The notes below the pieces were generated by a model. That model ran no database searches. It had not been told where the DNA came from and saw nothing but the letters and a program-made list of their open reading frames with translations. Both the position numbers and the translations under genes were made by a program. A stretch of DNA of 64,000 nucleotides from positions 108,652-172,651 of the forward strand of contig NZ_FNHH01000007.1 in assembly GCF_900103545.1 (NCBI RefSeq), in the 5' to 3' direction. This DNA comes from Daejeonella rubra (GTDB taxonomy: Bacteria > Bacteroidota > Bacteroidia > Sphingobacteriales > Sphingobacteriaceae). Of this stretch, positions 16,963 through 25,242 are shown in pieces (within the stretch, counting starts at the first letter, position 1; each line of letters opens with the position of its first letter).

Positions 16963-17592
16963 ATGAAAACAATTTTTAAAGCCATCCGAATGCCTGTGAT
17001 TTTTGCTTTTCTTTTTATACTTAGTGCATTCTCAACCAAAGAACAATATTATAAAGCGGAAGATACGGTAGATGTTATTTCGGCCGGTGCCTGGAATCCT
17101 TCAACGGTGCTGGAAGAAAAGTTGGAATTTTATAAGATCTACTATAAAAACCAGAACAGCAGTTTGGTCACATGGGTTGCAAACGACCAAATAAGCCCCA
17201 GCGAAGTAAGCACAAACCAAAATATCATTGAGAAGGAAGCTGCCATTTCAAAAAATACAGAGGAGATGATTGGGGATCTTCCTGAAATAATTGGAACGAG
17301 CTGGAGTCTTCTTAGTATTTATGAGAAAGGAGCCCAGCCAAAATATTTGCGCATCTTTCCCGAATATCTTTTCTGTAAAAATGGCCGTTGGGAATTACAT
17401 TCAGATTCTAATTCTATGGGCCAGATGGGAACATATACTATTAAGGGGAATCAACTGATAACCATTCACGATGGGGCCGATAAATTAACCGGGAAGTATT
17501 CCATCACCTGGAATGCCACCGAAAAATATCTTGAACTGAATGATGGGAAACTGATTTTCAGATTGCGTTACCGGACAAAAACAAAGTGCTGA
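16963..17592 (+). CDS. Hypothetical secreted protein, beta-rich C-terminal domain
   Basis: 209 residues. The first 25 (MKTIFKAIRMPVIFAFLFIL) look like an uncleaved or weak Sec signal. The middle (about 60-105) is polar and probably flexible. The last 100 residues form alternating strands (GTSWSLLSIYEKGAQPKYLR, MGQMGTYTIKGNQLITIHDG, GKYSITWNATEKYLELNDG) like small lipocalin- or META-like domains. I do not recognise a named family. It is transcribed alone from a divergent region shared with the APC permease. Confidence 0.6.
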   Translation: MKTIFKAIRMPVIFAFLFILSAFSTKEQYYKAEDTVDVISAGAWNPSTVLEEKLEFYKIYYKNQNSSLVTWVANDQISPSEVSTNQNIIEKEAAISKNTEEMIGDLPEIIGTSWSLLSIYEKGAQPKYLRIFPEYLFCKNGRWELHSDSNSMGQMGTYTIKGNQLITIHDGADKLTGKYSITWNATEKYLELNDGKLIFRLRYRTKTKC

Positions 17593-17767
17593 TGCTTTCC
17601 TGTAAATGCTTACTATTTATTCATATTCCTTAAACGGTTAAACAATCAGTTATCAATACTTAAAGTATTTACTTCAAGGATAAGTCCTGCCCAATATTCA
17701 CAATTCCAATGATTTCATTGTCTGCAAATAGTTTTGAGGGAATTTTCCCTAAACAGATATTTTTGCG

Positions 17768-17985
17768 TTAATCAATATTTTCAATATTCATTTTTAGTTT
17801 CCAATTTAAAAGTCTTTCAGTTTCTCCAATTTTCACAAACATATTTTTTTCTAGCACTTTGAAAGATGCACTATTAGTTTTGTCTGTTGAAGCAGTTATT
17901 GTTTTTGCTTTTCAACCCTTTCGATAATTATTTTTACAATTGCCCTTCTAGCTTTACCCTCAAAACTGATACAAATCTTCAAACC
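17768..17985 (-). pseudogene. Remnant of a GNAT acetyltransferase (C-terminal part, frameshifted)
   Basis: On the minus strand the gap contains, in two frames, FEGKARRAIVKIIIERVEKQ and then ITASTDKTNSASFKVLEKNM followed by FVKIGETERLLNWKLKM and a stop at 17768. The NSASFKVLEKNMFVKIG block is the acetyl-CoA-site/C-terminal signature of GNAT enzymes (compare N-x-AS-x-x-VLEKNGF). The frame breaks once in the A-rich run near 17897-17910. The acetyltransferase N-terminal half is missing. The remaining 444-bp gap (17593-18036) holds nothing else I can identify. Confidence 0.6.
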
Positions 17986-18036
17986 TTTCCCCTTCTGGCA
18001 GGGTTTCTGCTTTCATTAATTAAAATATAAAATAGT

Positions 18037-18522
18037 ATGAAAAAGCTCATTAATAGTACCCTAATTTTTGCGTTTGCAGCAATTTTGTTAACTGCCTGTT
18101 CAGCTAGCAAGACAGCGGTAAATACACAGCAGGTATCCCGTTCGGATGTTTCGGGCAAATGGACTGTTAATAACGTCAGCCTGGATGGTTTTCCGGCAGG
18201 CTATTCAGTAAGGAATGTATTTGATATGGCTGCTTACGGAGATTTCCAGGGAAGTACCTGGGACCTGAACGGAAACGGAACAGGATCGATCAGTTTAACC
18301 AACGGAGCGGTACAGCCTATTTACTGGTCGGTTAATAAATCCGGCGCAGTGCATACCTTCCAGTTCAAGAAACTGGCCGATGGTCAGAAGCCGAAAGAGG
18401 TAACCACCGGTTATTCACTGCAATTTGGAGATGTTTCAGGCGGTACAGCGGTATTCAAAACGCCGGTTAGTTTACCCGGGGGACAAACCGCTTATATCAA
18501 TTTCAGTTTCGCCAAGCAGTAA
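18037..18522 (+). CDS. Lipocalin-like lipoprotein
   Basis: 161 residues with a clear lipoprotein signal: the lipobox LLTAC sets the lipidated Cys at position 21, followed by SASKTAVN. The mature part SDVSGKWTVNNVSL, DFQGSTWDLNGNGTGSISL, PIYWSVNKSGAVHTFQFKKL is the strand pattern of the lipocalin-like domain found in Sphingobacteriaceae envelope proteins. It is predicted to sit at the outer membrane and bind a hydrophobic ligand, or to act structurally. Homologues are often found with OmpA-like genes; none is adjacent here. Its base composition is more GC-rich than the preceding gap. Confidence 0.78.
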   Translation: MKKLINSTLIFAFAAILLTACSASKTAVNTQQVSRSDVSGKWTVNNVSLDGFPAGYSVRNVFDMAAYGDFQGSTWDLNGNGTGSISLTNGAVQPIYWSVNKSGAVHTFQFKKLADGQKPKEVTTGYSLQFGDVSGGTAVFKTPVSLPGGQTAYINFSFAKQ

Positions 18523-18597
18523 TTGCGGATCATGTCCGCAATGAATGAAGCAGGATCAGGCTGGGGCGGACAATTATGGAAGTTATGTCTTTATTGA

Positions 18598-18790
18598 GGG
18601 TGTCATTGCGGGCTTGACCCGCAATCCCCTTAATCCGGCAAAGTTTGAAACCTGGTGGGTACTTCATGGCAGCCATTATCAGGTTCGGGCTATGTCCCTG
18701 ATGCTATTAAATTGTAATATTTAATCCCCTGCTATTATTAACCCCTGGGTAACCGGAGCCATCCTGCCGGCAGGTCAATCAATTAAATTA
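18598..18790. repeat. Dispersed repeat, copy A (with REP-like palindrome)
   Basis: The gap 18523-18818 contains a short palindrome TGCGGGCTTGACCCGCA (18607-18623) of the type scattered between genes in many genomes, and further on the modules AAATTGTAATATT (18709), GGTAACCGGAGCC (18748) and CCTGCCGGCAGGTCAATCAA (18763). The last three recur in the same order and orientation at 20210-20491, on the other side of the aspartic protease gene. No coding frame is supported here. Confidence 0.6.
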
Positions 18791-18818
18791 TAAAAAAAGC
18801 CAGCTTTGATTTAACTTA

Positions 18819-19964
18819 TTAAAGCAGAAGGTCTCCTCTTTTGATTAAAATTTCTATCCCATCTATTTTTTTGATAGTCAGTTCAGAGTTTTTATACTGG
18901 TACATCCAGAGCAGAAAATCACAATCATCTTTAAAGTCTGCAGGAATCTTGCCGTTAACTGACAAGATCACATCGCCTATCTGCAATGGGCTTGCTGAAG
19001 AATTGATGCCGGTATATATATCCGAAACAGTGAATTTTCCATTTTTCATGCTCAGCCGTGCATCCAATGCAGGAATATATGGTTCATGAGTTTCACGGGG
19101 CAACAGGTAATATTTGCTTTCGCTATGGTTCAGGATCGCGATCCTGGAAAAATTTCTGAAGAATTTGATGCCTAGTTTTGTTTCTGCTGCTTCACTTATG
19201 GAGGCCAGGACCTGATGATAAGCCACATTAGTAAATCGGACACTATCCAGAAGAAAATTGCTTTTCTCAGCCGCTTTATTCAGTCCATGCAATCCCATAC
19301 TTGCCGTGATGTAAGGGTTTACCTTGTTCAGTTTCTTTTTCTCTGCAAGTATAAGTTGCCCATCGGGATTAGCGATATGGATATCAAATACACCATTAAA
19401 ACCCATATCAATAAGGCAGTCGGTGTAATTAGTATTGTTCAACTTAAAATTCACATAAGGCCTGTTTCCACGATAGAAAATTGGCCAGGTCTGCATTTTA
19501 TCTGTTGAGACAAAAGGCGCTTCAGAGAGAAAGATCAAATTCTGATCAAAATCTATTTTCCAATTGAATTTTTTAATGAAATCCTGCCCCAAAAGTACCA
19601 GATTGGCGCAATATAGATAGGGCATATCGGCAGAGACTCCCTTAACTTTAGTGATGTGATGACTGCCAACTCCCAGATCATCAAAAACGATATTCTGTAA
19701 TTTAGTTACATTCTGATTGGCATCTGTTATCCCTTTTTTACCTCCTTTTTCACGAATAGAAAATGCCATATCTGACTTAGAATTTGATACCGTGATAGCA
19801 GCGCCTGTATCAAATGCGAAATCAGCTTCAACACCGTTTACCGTGCCTTTAAATACAAGCAGAAGTTTATCAAGGGTAAAAGGGATGGTGTCGATCCGCT
19901 TGCTTTGTGCGCTGGAATCAAGAGACAGTAAAAAAAAGAAAAGGGCGAATAGGTATTTCTGCAT
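18819..19964 (-). CDS. Secreted retropepsin-like aspartic protease with PDZ domain
   Basis: 381 residues: signal peptide (1-20, MQKYLFALFFFLLSLDSSAQ), two retropepsin-like lobes and a C-terminal PDZ domain (about 290-375, with LQIGDVILSVNGKIP). The first catalytic motif is normal (FDTGAAITVSNS, Asp52). The second, in TDCLIDMGFNG (Asp186), has Met instead of Ser/Thr after the aspartate. The family is common in Bacteroidota and is thought to act in the periplasm or on lipoproteins; PDZ domains usually gate or anchor substrates. It is a single gene, and its flanks carry direct copies of a dispersed repeat. Confidence 0.82.
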   Translation of the reverse strand: MQKYLFALFFFLLSLDSSAQSKRIDTIPFTLDKLLLVFKGTVNGVEADFAFDTGAAITVSNSKSDMAFSIREKGGKKGITDANQNVTKLQNIVFDDLGVGSHHITKVKGVSADMPYLYCANLVLLGQDFIKKFNWKIDFDQNLIFLSEAPFVSTDKMQTWPIFYRGNRPYVNFKLNNTNYTDCLIDMGFNGVFDIHIANPDGQLILAEKKKLNKVNPYITASMGLHGLNKAAEKSNFLLDSVRFTNVAYHQVLASISEAAETKLGIKFFRNFSRIAILNHSESKYYLLPRETHEPYIPALDARLSMKNGKFTVSDIYTGINSSASPLQIGDVILSVNGKIPADFKDDCDFLLWMYQYKNSELTIKKIDGIEILIKRGDLLL

Positions 19965-20562
19965 GGATGCGTTATTATATGGATCGGGTCAGCAACGAAA
20001 CTAAGCAAATTCCTAAATCCAACCCTCTCTTTTTTGTTAAATATATTAACTGTTGATTAATAGCATGATGTGTATTGTCAACTATTATTGTCCTGGATTG
20101 AAGGGGCAATTAGGCAACCTTAAAATTGGATCCAATTAGTATTGGAACTTGCTATGCTACGCCTGCTTACTGTGGGGGAGGTGGATTGCAATGACAAAAC
20201 AGTATTAAAAAATTGTAATATTATCCCCTCACTATTGCAGATTTCAGTATTTTTTTTGTTTTTTTGTAAAAAATTTCAATAACACTTATACTATTAACAA
20301 TGAATAGTTTAAACTACCAGGCCAATACAGGATCATTAACCCAAACGGGTTATATGAGGGGTATTGTTTGTAGTAATTTCAGGCCTGAGAAGTTAGTGTT
20401 GCGTTTCCGACGACCCTTTATGCCGCGGACTTGAATCTTGGCATTAATCCCTAGGTAACCGGAGCCTTCCTGCCGGCAGATCAATCAATTAGATTATTCA
20501 CAAAAGGAAAGAAAAAACGTTTCTTTTTTCCGATTCAAAACCGGATTTTTTTCTTTAAATCA
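19965..20562. other. 598-bp intergenic region before the arginine operon
   Basis: No gene is supported. The stretch holds the second, split copy of the dispersed repeat (see 20210-20491), a T-rich block at 20245-20270, and at the right end a weak GGAAAG...CTTTTTTCC dyad (20504-20530) before the operon start. The promoter of the arginine operon must lie in the last 200 bp, but no TAnnTTTG with a proper -33 element was found, and I could not identify an ArgR-type operator. Confidence 0.5.
20210..20491. repeat. Dispersed repeat, copy B (split)
   Basis: AAATTGTAATATT (20210-20222), GGTAACCGGAGCC (20454-20466) and CCTGCCGGCAGATCAATCAA (20469-20488) repeat the modules of copy A at 18709-18785 in the same order. 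In copy A the first and second modules are about 26 bp apart; here they are about 230 bp apart, so copy B carries an insertion or copy A a deletion. A degenerate REP-like piece (TGCCGCGGACTTGAATCTTG, from 20421) lies inside the extra DNA. Confidence 0.6.
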
Positions 20563-21288
20563 ATGAAAGAAAACGAGTTTGTTGTCATCCCGGCAACAGA
20601 AGACCATATTAAATACGCAGAGCAGATATGTGATGAGATGGCAGAATCTGCCAAAGCCAGGGGTACGGGCATAGCCAGAAGAACTCCTGATTATATCACT
20701 CAAAAAATGCTGGAAGGCAAGGCGGTCATCGCCCTGCACCTCGATGGAACCTGGGCTGGCTTTTGCTATATCGAAACCTGGAGTCATGGAACTTTCGTTG
20801 CCAATTCAGGGCTGATCGTTAACCCGCAATTTCGTAACAGAGGTCTTGCCAAAATGATCAAGAAGACCGTCTTTGAACTCTCCAGACAGAAATACCCTGT
20901 AGCAAAGATCTTCGGACTAACTACCGGACTAGCAGTAATGAAGATCAATTCGGAGCTTGGATATGAGCCTGTCACCTATTCAGAGCTTACCCAGGATGAA
21001 GATTTCTGGAAAGGCTGCCAGAGCTGTGTTAACTATGATATCCTCATGAGTAAGGATCGCAAGAACTGTATGTGTACTGCCATGCTTTGGGATCCTGAAG
21101 AAAAGGCCAGAGAGATCGAGCAGAAAATGAAGGAGGCAGAAGAGTTGAAAAACAAAGCTGCTGAAGAACATTTGAGCAAAGTGGCTCGCAAGCAAACGCT
21201 TTTTGAGCGCATAGAAGAGAAATTACGCAACTCATTGAAAATGGTTGTAACTATAGGTGCATTATTCGTTAAACTTTTACAAAATTAA
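20563..21288 (+). CDS. GNAT acetyltransferase, candidate N-acylglutamate synthase (first step of arginine synthesis)
   Basis: 241 residues. Residues 1-150 are a GNAT domain (VVIPATEDHIKYAEQICDEM; acyl-CoA loop VNPQFRNRGLAKMIKKTVFE). Then come four cysteines in two pairs (CQSC and CMC, about residues 154-172), a charged coiled coil (about 180-225, EEKAREIEQKMKEAEELKNK) and a hydrophobic tail (MVVTIGALFVKLL). It is the first gene of the arginine operon and touches argG. Classic argA or argJ is absent here. In Bacteroides thetaiotaomicron a GNAT gene next to argG was assigned genetically as the missing N-acylglutamate synthase (from memory); this gene has the same position. The acyl donor is probably succinyl-CoA, by inference from the carbamoyltransferase downstream. 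Confidence 0.75.
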   Translation: MKENEFVVIPATEDHIKYAEQICDEMAESAKARGTGIARRTPDYITQKMLEGKAVIALHLDGTWAGFCYIETWSHGTFVANSGLIVNPQFRNRGLAKMIKKTVFELSRQKYPVAKIFGLTTGLAVMKINSELGYEPVTYSELTQDEDFWKGCQSCVNYDILMSKDRKNCMCTAMLWDPEEKAREIEQKMKEAEELKNKAAEEHLSKVARKQTLFERIEEKLRNSLKMVVTIGALFVKLLQN

Positions 21289-22482
21289 ATGATGAAGAAG
21301 AAGGTGGTTTTAGCTTTCAGCGGAGGTTTAGATACTTCCTTTTGCTGTATTTACTTATCCAGAGATCGTGACATGGAAGTACATTCTGTGATCGTGAATA
21401 CCGGTGGTTTTTCTGAAGAAGAGCTTAAGCAGATTGAGCAGCGTGCTTATGCCCTGGGTGTTACTTCTCATGCAGTAGTTGACGAAACGCTGAACTATTA
21501 CGAAAGCTGTATCAAATATCTGATCTATGGCAATGTGCTCAAGAATGCAACTTATCCGCTTTCAGTGAGTGCTGAGCGTGTGAGTCAGGCTACTGCAATT
21601 GCTAAATATGTGAATATGATCGGCGCTGATTATGTGGCTCATGGTAGTACCGGAGCTGGAAATGATCAGGTACGTTTTGATATGATCTTTAATATCATGA
21701 TCCCCGGTGTGGAGATCATCACTCCGATTCGCGACCTTAAATTAAGCCGTGAAGCGGAGATCGAATACCTGAACAAACACGGTGTTGAATATACCGCCGA
21801 AAAGGCCAGATACTCGATCAATAAGGGAATCTGGGGAACATCCGTTGGAGGTAAAGAAACTCTTACGTCAAATCAAACTCTACCAGAGGAAGCATGGCCT
21901 ACACAAGTGACCGAAACAGAAGAGTGTGATATTGAATTAACGTTCGAAAAGGGTGAATTGGTAGGTATCGATGGTCAGAATTTATCACCAGTGAAGGCTA
22001 TCCAGAAATTACAGGAAATTGCTCAGCCTTATGGTGTCGGTCGTGATATCCACGTAGGTGATACCATTATCGGTATCAAGGGTCGTGTAGGTTTTGAGGC
22101 GGCTGCGCCTATGATCATTATCAAAGCGCATCATACTCTGGAGAAACATACCCTAACCAAATGGCAGCTGAGCTGGAAGGATCAGCTGGCAGCATTTTAT
22201 GGCAACTGGCTGCATGAGGGACAGTTTCATGACCCTATCATGCGTAATATCGAAGCATTCCTTTCGGATACCCAGGATACCGTTTCAGGAAAAGTATTTG
22301 TTAAATTAAATCCTTATCGTTTCCAGATCATTGGTATTGAGTCTAAGCATGACCTGATGTCGAATAAATTCGGAAGCTACGGTGAAATGAATAATTCATG
22401 GTCGGGCGAGGATGTGAAAGGGTTTTCAAAGATCTTCGGTAACCAGACGATGATCTGGCATCGGGTAAACGATAATAAATAA
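21289..22482 (+). CDS. argG: Argininosuccinate synthase
   Basis: 397 residues, the usual length. The N-type ATP pyrophosphatase P-loop AFSGGLDTSF is at residues 8-17 and the citrulline/aspartate site includes HGSTGAGNDQVRFDM. It joins citrulline and aspartate with ATP to give argininosuccinate, in the cytoplasm. In pathways using acylated intermediates the substrate citrulline is released from acylcitrulline by the argE product beforehand. Two consecutive ATG codons are possible starts (21289, 21292). The gene begins directly after the stop of the GNAT gene, and argC starts 3 bp after its own stop. Confidence 0.97.
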   Translation: MMKKKVVLAFSGGLDTSFCCIYLSRDRDMEVHSVIVNTGGFSEEELKQIEQRAYALGVTSHAVVDETLNYYESCIKYLIYGNVLKNATYPLSVSAERVSQATAIAKYVNMIGADYVAHGSTGAGNDQVRFDMIFNIMIPGVEIITPIRDLKLSREAEIEYLNKHGVEYTAEKARYSINKGIWGTSVGGKETLTSNQTLPEEAWPTQVTETEECDIELTFEKGELVGIDGQNLSPVKAIQKLQEIAQPYGVGRDIHVGDTIIGIKGRVGFEAAAPMIIIKAHHTLEKHTLTKWQLSWKDQLAAFYGNWLHEGQFHDPIMRNIEAFLSDTQDTVSGKVFVKLNPYRFQIIGIESKHDLMSNKFGSYGEMNNSWSGEDVKGFSKIFGNQTMIWHRVNDNK

Positions 22483-22485
22483 GGA

Positions 22486-23469
22486 ATGGAAGCTATCAGG
22501 ATTGGAATTGCAGGTGGTGCCGGATATACCGGCGGAGAATTGCTCAGAATATTGATCAATCATCCTCATGCGGAAATAGTTTTTGTGCATAGCAACAGCA
22601 ATGCAGGGAAGTTTGTTTCTGATGTGCATACCGACTTGTTTGGTGATACTGATCTTAAATTTACGAATAGCCTTTCGCAGGATATTGATGTTTTATTTCT
22701 CTGCGTGGGACATGGCGATGCAAGGAAATTCCTTGATGCCAACCATATCGTTGAACGTATTAAGGTTATTGACCTTTCTCAGGATTTCAGACTAAGTCAG
22801 AATTCAGTACATGGCAAGCGGGAATTTGTTTACGGTTTGCCGGAATTGAATAGAGAAGCAATCAAAAGTGCCAATAATATTGCCAATCCAGGTTGTTTTG
22901 CAACCTGCATCCAGATTGGATTGCTGCCATTGGCAGCATCCGGAAACCTGAATGCTGAGGTGCATATCAATGCTACAACGGGCTCAACCGGCGCAGGACA
23001 AAGTCCAGGTGCCACCACCCATTTTAGCTGGAGGAACAATAATCTTTCCATCTACAAGGCATTTGAGCATCAGCATTTGAATGAGATTGGCGAAAGTTTA
23101 ATACAGTTACAAAAAGGCTTTGACAAGGAACTCTCTTTCATACCGCAAAGGGGTAATTTTACAAGAGGTATTCTGGCTGCAATTTATCTGGAAAGCGACC
23201 TGTCCCTGGAAGAAGCACAAAAGATCTATACCAACTATTATGCTTCTCATCCGTTTACGCACCTGAGCAAGAAGAACATTGACCTGAAGCAGGTGGTGAA
23301 TACCAATAAAGCATTGGTTTACCTGGAAAAACATGGCGGTAAACTATTTATTATCAGCATTATAGATAATTTACTTAAAGGTGCCAGCGGGCATGCGGTA
23401 CAGAATATGAATTTGATGTTTGGGTTGGATGAGATGGAAGGGTTGAGGTTGAAGGGGGCAGGTTTTTAA
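22486..23469 (+). CDS. argC: N-acyl-gamma-glutamyl-phosphate reductase
   Basis: 327 residues. The NADP-binding turn GGAGYTGGELLRIL is at the N-terminus and the active-site cysteine is Cys137 in NPGCFATC. The enzyme reduces N-acylglutamyl phosphate to the semialdehyde. The sequence cannot say whether the acyl group is acetyl or succinyl; the neighbouring carbamoyltransferase suggests succinyl. Spacing to argG is 3 bp. The next pathway gene, argD, is more than 600 bp away because a four-helix-bundle ORF with flanking repeats lies between. Confidence 0.95.
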   Translation: MEAIRIGIAGGAGYTGGELLRILINHPHAEIVFVHSNSNAGKFVSDVHTDLFGDTDLKFTNSLSQDIDVLFLCVGHGDARKFLDANHIVERIKVIDLSQDFRLSQNSVHGKREFVYGLPELNREAIKSANNIANPGCFATCIQIGLLPLAASGNLNAEVHINATTGSTGAGQSPGATTHFSWRNNNLSIYKAFEHQHLNEIGESLIQLQKGFDKELSFIPQRGNFTRGILAAIYLESDLSLEEAQKIYTNYYASHPFTHLSKKNIDLKQVVNTNKALVYLEKHGGKLFIISIIDNLLKGASGHAVQNMNLMFGLDEMEGLRLKGAGF

Positions 23470-23472
23470 GGT

Positions 23473-23498
23473 AAAAGCTAAAAGCTGAAGGGTGAAAG
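23473..23498 (+). repeat. Left arm of an inverted repeat around the four-helix-bundle gene
   Basis: The run AAAAGCTAAAAGCTGAAGGG and following bases, just after the argC stop, recur in inverted form at 24048-24079 (CTTTCAGCTTTCGACTTTCC ... TTTTAGCTT). Together they enclose the four-helix-bundle gene. Related AAGCTAAAAGCTTAAAGC-type strings occur in the gap after nrdJ (49037), suggesting a dispersed family. Confidence 0.5.
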
Positions 23499-23683
23499 GA
23501 GTTAGACAAATGCATTCCATTAAAAATTTTGGCCTTAGATAGATTACCGTACAATAAATGATTTAGATATTCTCAGACGGCGACTATAAATTTACTTAAG
23601 TAAATTTTATGAAACCTGATTCAGGAAATGGAACTCAAAATTGTTTCATTGCCTAGGTTTCAAAAGTCCAAAATCAGGGGAAA

Positions 23684-24040
23684 ATGAGAGATTTTAAAAA
23701 ATTGGCGGTTTGGAGAAAATCGCATGAATTAACATTATTGATTTATCATGATATACTTCCAAAGTTTCCAAAGCATGAGGTTTTTCATCTTGCATCTCAC
23801 ACAAAGAGGGCTGCATACTCTATTCCGATGAATATCGCAGAAGGAACCGGAAAGAATACCGATAAGGATTTTACTGGTTTTTTAGATATAAGCTTAGGTT
23901 CTGCACACGAACTGGAATATTGCTGTTTACTGGCAAAGGACCTGGGTTATTTGACGGACGAACAATTTAGTATCGTAAACAGTGAAACCAATCAGGTAAA
24001 AGCAATGCTGATTGGTTTAATTAAATCAATAAGGAAATAG
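23684..24040 (+). CDS. Four-helix bundle (S23/IVS-type) protein
   Basis: 118 residues of the family first seen in intervening sequences of 23S rRNA: FKKLAVWRKSHELTLLIYHD, RAAYSIPMNIAEGTGKNTDK, FTGFLDISLGSAHELEYCCL. Structures of relatives are pentameric four-helix bundles; the function is not known, though RNA binding has been suggested. It is preceded by AGGGGAAAATG, a fair ribosome site. It sits inside the arginine operon, between argC and argD, with inverted repeats on both sides. This looks like insertion of a small cassette that left the operon transcribable. Family call is strong; the mobility is inferred. Confidence 0.88.
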   Translation: MRDFKKLAVWRKSHELTLLIYHDILPKFPKHEVFHLASHTKRAAYSIPMNIAEGTGKNTDKDFTGFLDISLGSAHELEYCCLLAKDLGYLTDEQFSIVNSETNQVKAMLIGLIKSIRK

Positions 24041-24047
24041 TCCGGGC

Positions 24048-24079
24048 TTTCAGCTTTCGACTTTCCACTTTTAGCTTAA
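24048..24079 (-). repeat. Right arm of the inverted repeat around the four-helix-bundle gene
   Basis: The reverse complement begins AAGCTAAAAGTGGAAAGTCG and continues AAAGCTGAAAG, matching the left arm at 23473-23498 with a few changes. It ends 4 bp before the argD start codon, so it overlaps the place where the argD ribosome site should be. Confidence 0.5.
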
Positions 24080-24083
24080 AAAA

Positions 24084-25214
24084 ATGAAATTATTCGACGT
24101 ATACCCACTTAACCCAATTGAAATTATAAAAGCCAGCGGTAGCAGCGTATGGGATGCTGATGGTAATGAATATTTAGACCTGTATGGAGGTCATGCCGTT
24201 ATCTCAATCGGACATACGCATCCACATTATGTTAGCAGACTTACGGACCAGCTGAATAAGGTTGCTTTTTATTCCAATTCGGTGATAATTTCTTTGCAGC
24301 AGGAGCTTGCAGAGAAGTTGGGTAAATTATCCGGTAAGACTGATTTTCAGCTGTTTTTATGTAATTCAGGTGCTGAAGCGAATGAGAATGCTCTCAAACT
24401 TGCTTCTTTTTATAATAACAGAAAGAAGATCATCGCTTTTAAAGGGGCTTTCCACGGTAGAACTTCACTGGCTGTTTCGGTTACGGATAATCCGAAGATC
24501 ATTGCACCGGTCAACCAAACTGAAAATGTAACTTTTCTTCCTTTGAATGATGAGCAGGCATTGGAAAATGCTTTCAAGGAATTCGGTAATGAGATCTCTT
24601 CGGTGATTATTGAAGGTATTCAGGGTGTTGGTGGGATCAGGGAGGCTTCACAAAGCTTCCTTCAGAAGATCAGGACACTTTGTGATCAGTATAATGCAGT
24701 TTATATAGCTGATTCTGTGCAATGCGGGTATGGCCGTACCGGTAATTTCTACGCTCATGATTATGCCGGTGTTGAAGCAGATATCTACTCCATGGCAAAA
24801 GGAATGGGTAATGGTTTCCCGATAGGGGCAATATCTATCTCTCCGAAGTTCAAACCATGGCATGGAGAGCTGGGAACAACTTTCGGCGGAAATCACCTGG
24901 CCTGCGCAGCTGCACTCGCGGTACTTGAAGTTATGGAGCAGGATGATCTGATGAAAAATGCCGAAGAAGTTGGAGCTTATCTGATCTCTGAGCTGAAAAA
25001 GTTTGAAAAGATCATCGAAGTTCGTGGCAGGGGATTAATGATCGGTATCGATCTTCCCGAAGAGTATAGCCACGTGAAAAAAGATTTGCTTTTCAAACAT
25101 CGTATCTTTACGGGAGAGGCAAAACCAAACGTTATCAGGCTCTTGCCGGCATTAAACATAACAAAAGCACATGCTGATCAATTCTTAGAGGCATTAAGGA
25201 TCGAATTAAACTAA
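24084..25214 (+). CDS. argD: N-acylornithine aminotransferase
   Basis: 376 residues, class III PLP aminotransferase. The PLP lysine is Lys239 in SMAKGMGNGFPIG, and FGGNHLACAAALAVLE follows as in ArgD. It converts N-acylglutamate semialdehyde and glutamate to N-acylornithine and 2-oxoglutarate. The related succinylornithine transaminases share the same motifs, so acyl specificity is open. The start codon lies 4 bp after an inverted-repeat arm, which may weaken or replace the original ribosome site. Confidence 0.95.
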   Translation: MKLFDVYPLNPIEIIKASGSSVWDADGNEYLDLYGGHAVISIGHTHPHYVSRLTDQLNKVAFYSNSVIISLQQELAEKLGKLSGKTDFQLFLCNSGAEANENALKLASFYNNRKKIIAFKGAFHGRTSLAVSVTDNPKIIAPVNQTENVTFLPLNDEQALENAFKEFGNEISSVIIEGIQGVGGIREASQSFLQKIRTLCDQYNAVYIADSVQCGYGRTGNFYAHDYAGVEADIYSMAKGMGNGFPIGAISISPKFKPWHGELGTTFGGNHLACAAALAVLEVMEQDDLMKNAEEVGAYLISELKKFEKIIEVRGRGLMIGIDLPEEYSHVKKDLLFKHRIFTGEAKPNVIRLLPALNITKAHADQFLEALRIELN

Positions 25215-25242
25215 TTATTGCCTGCATTTTTGATTTAATATT

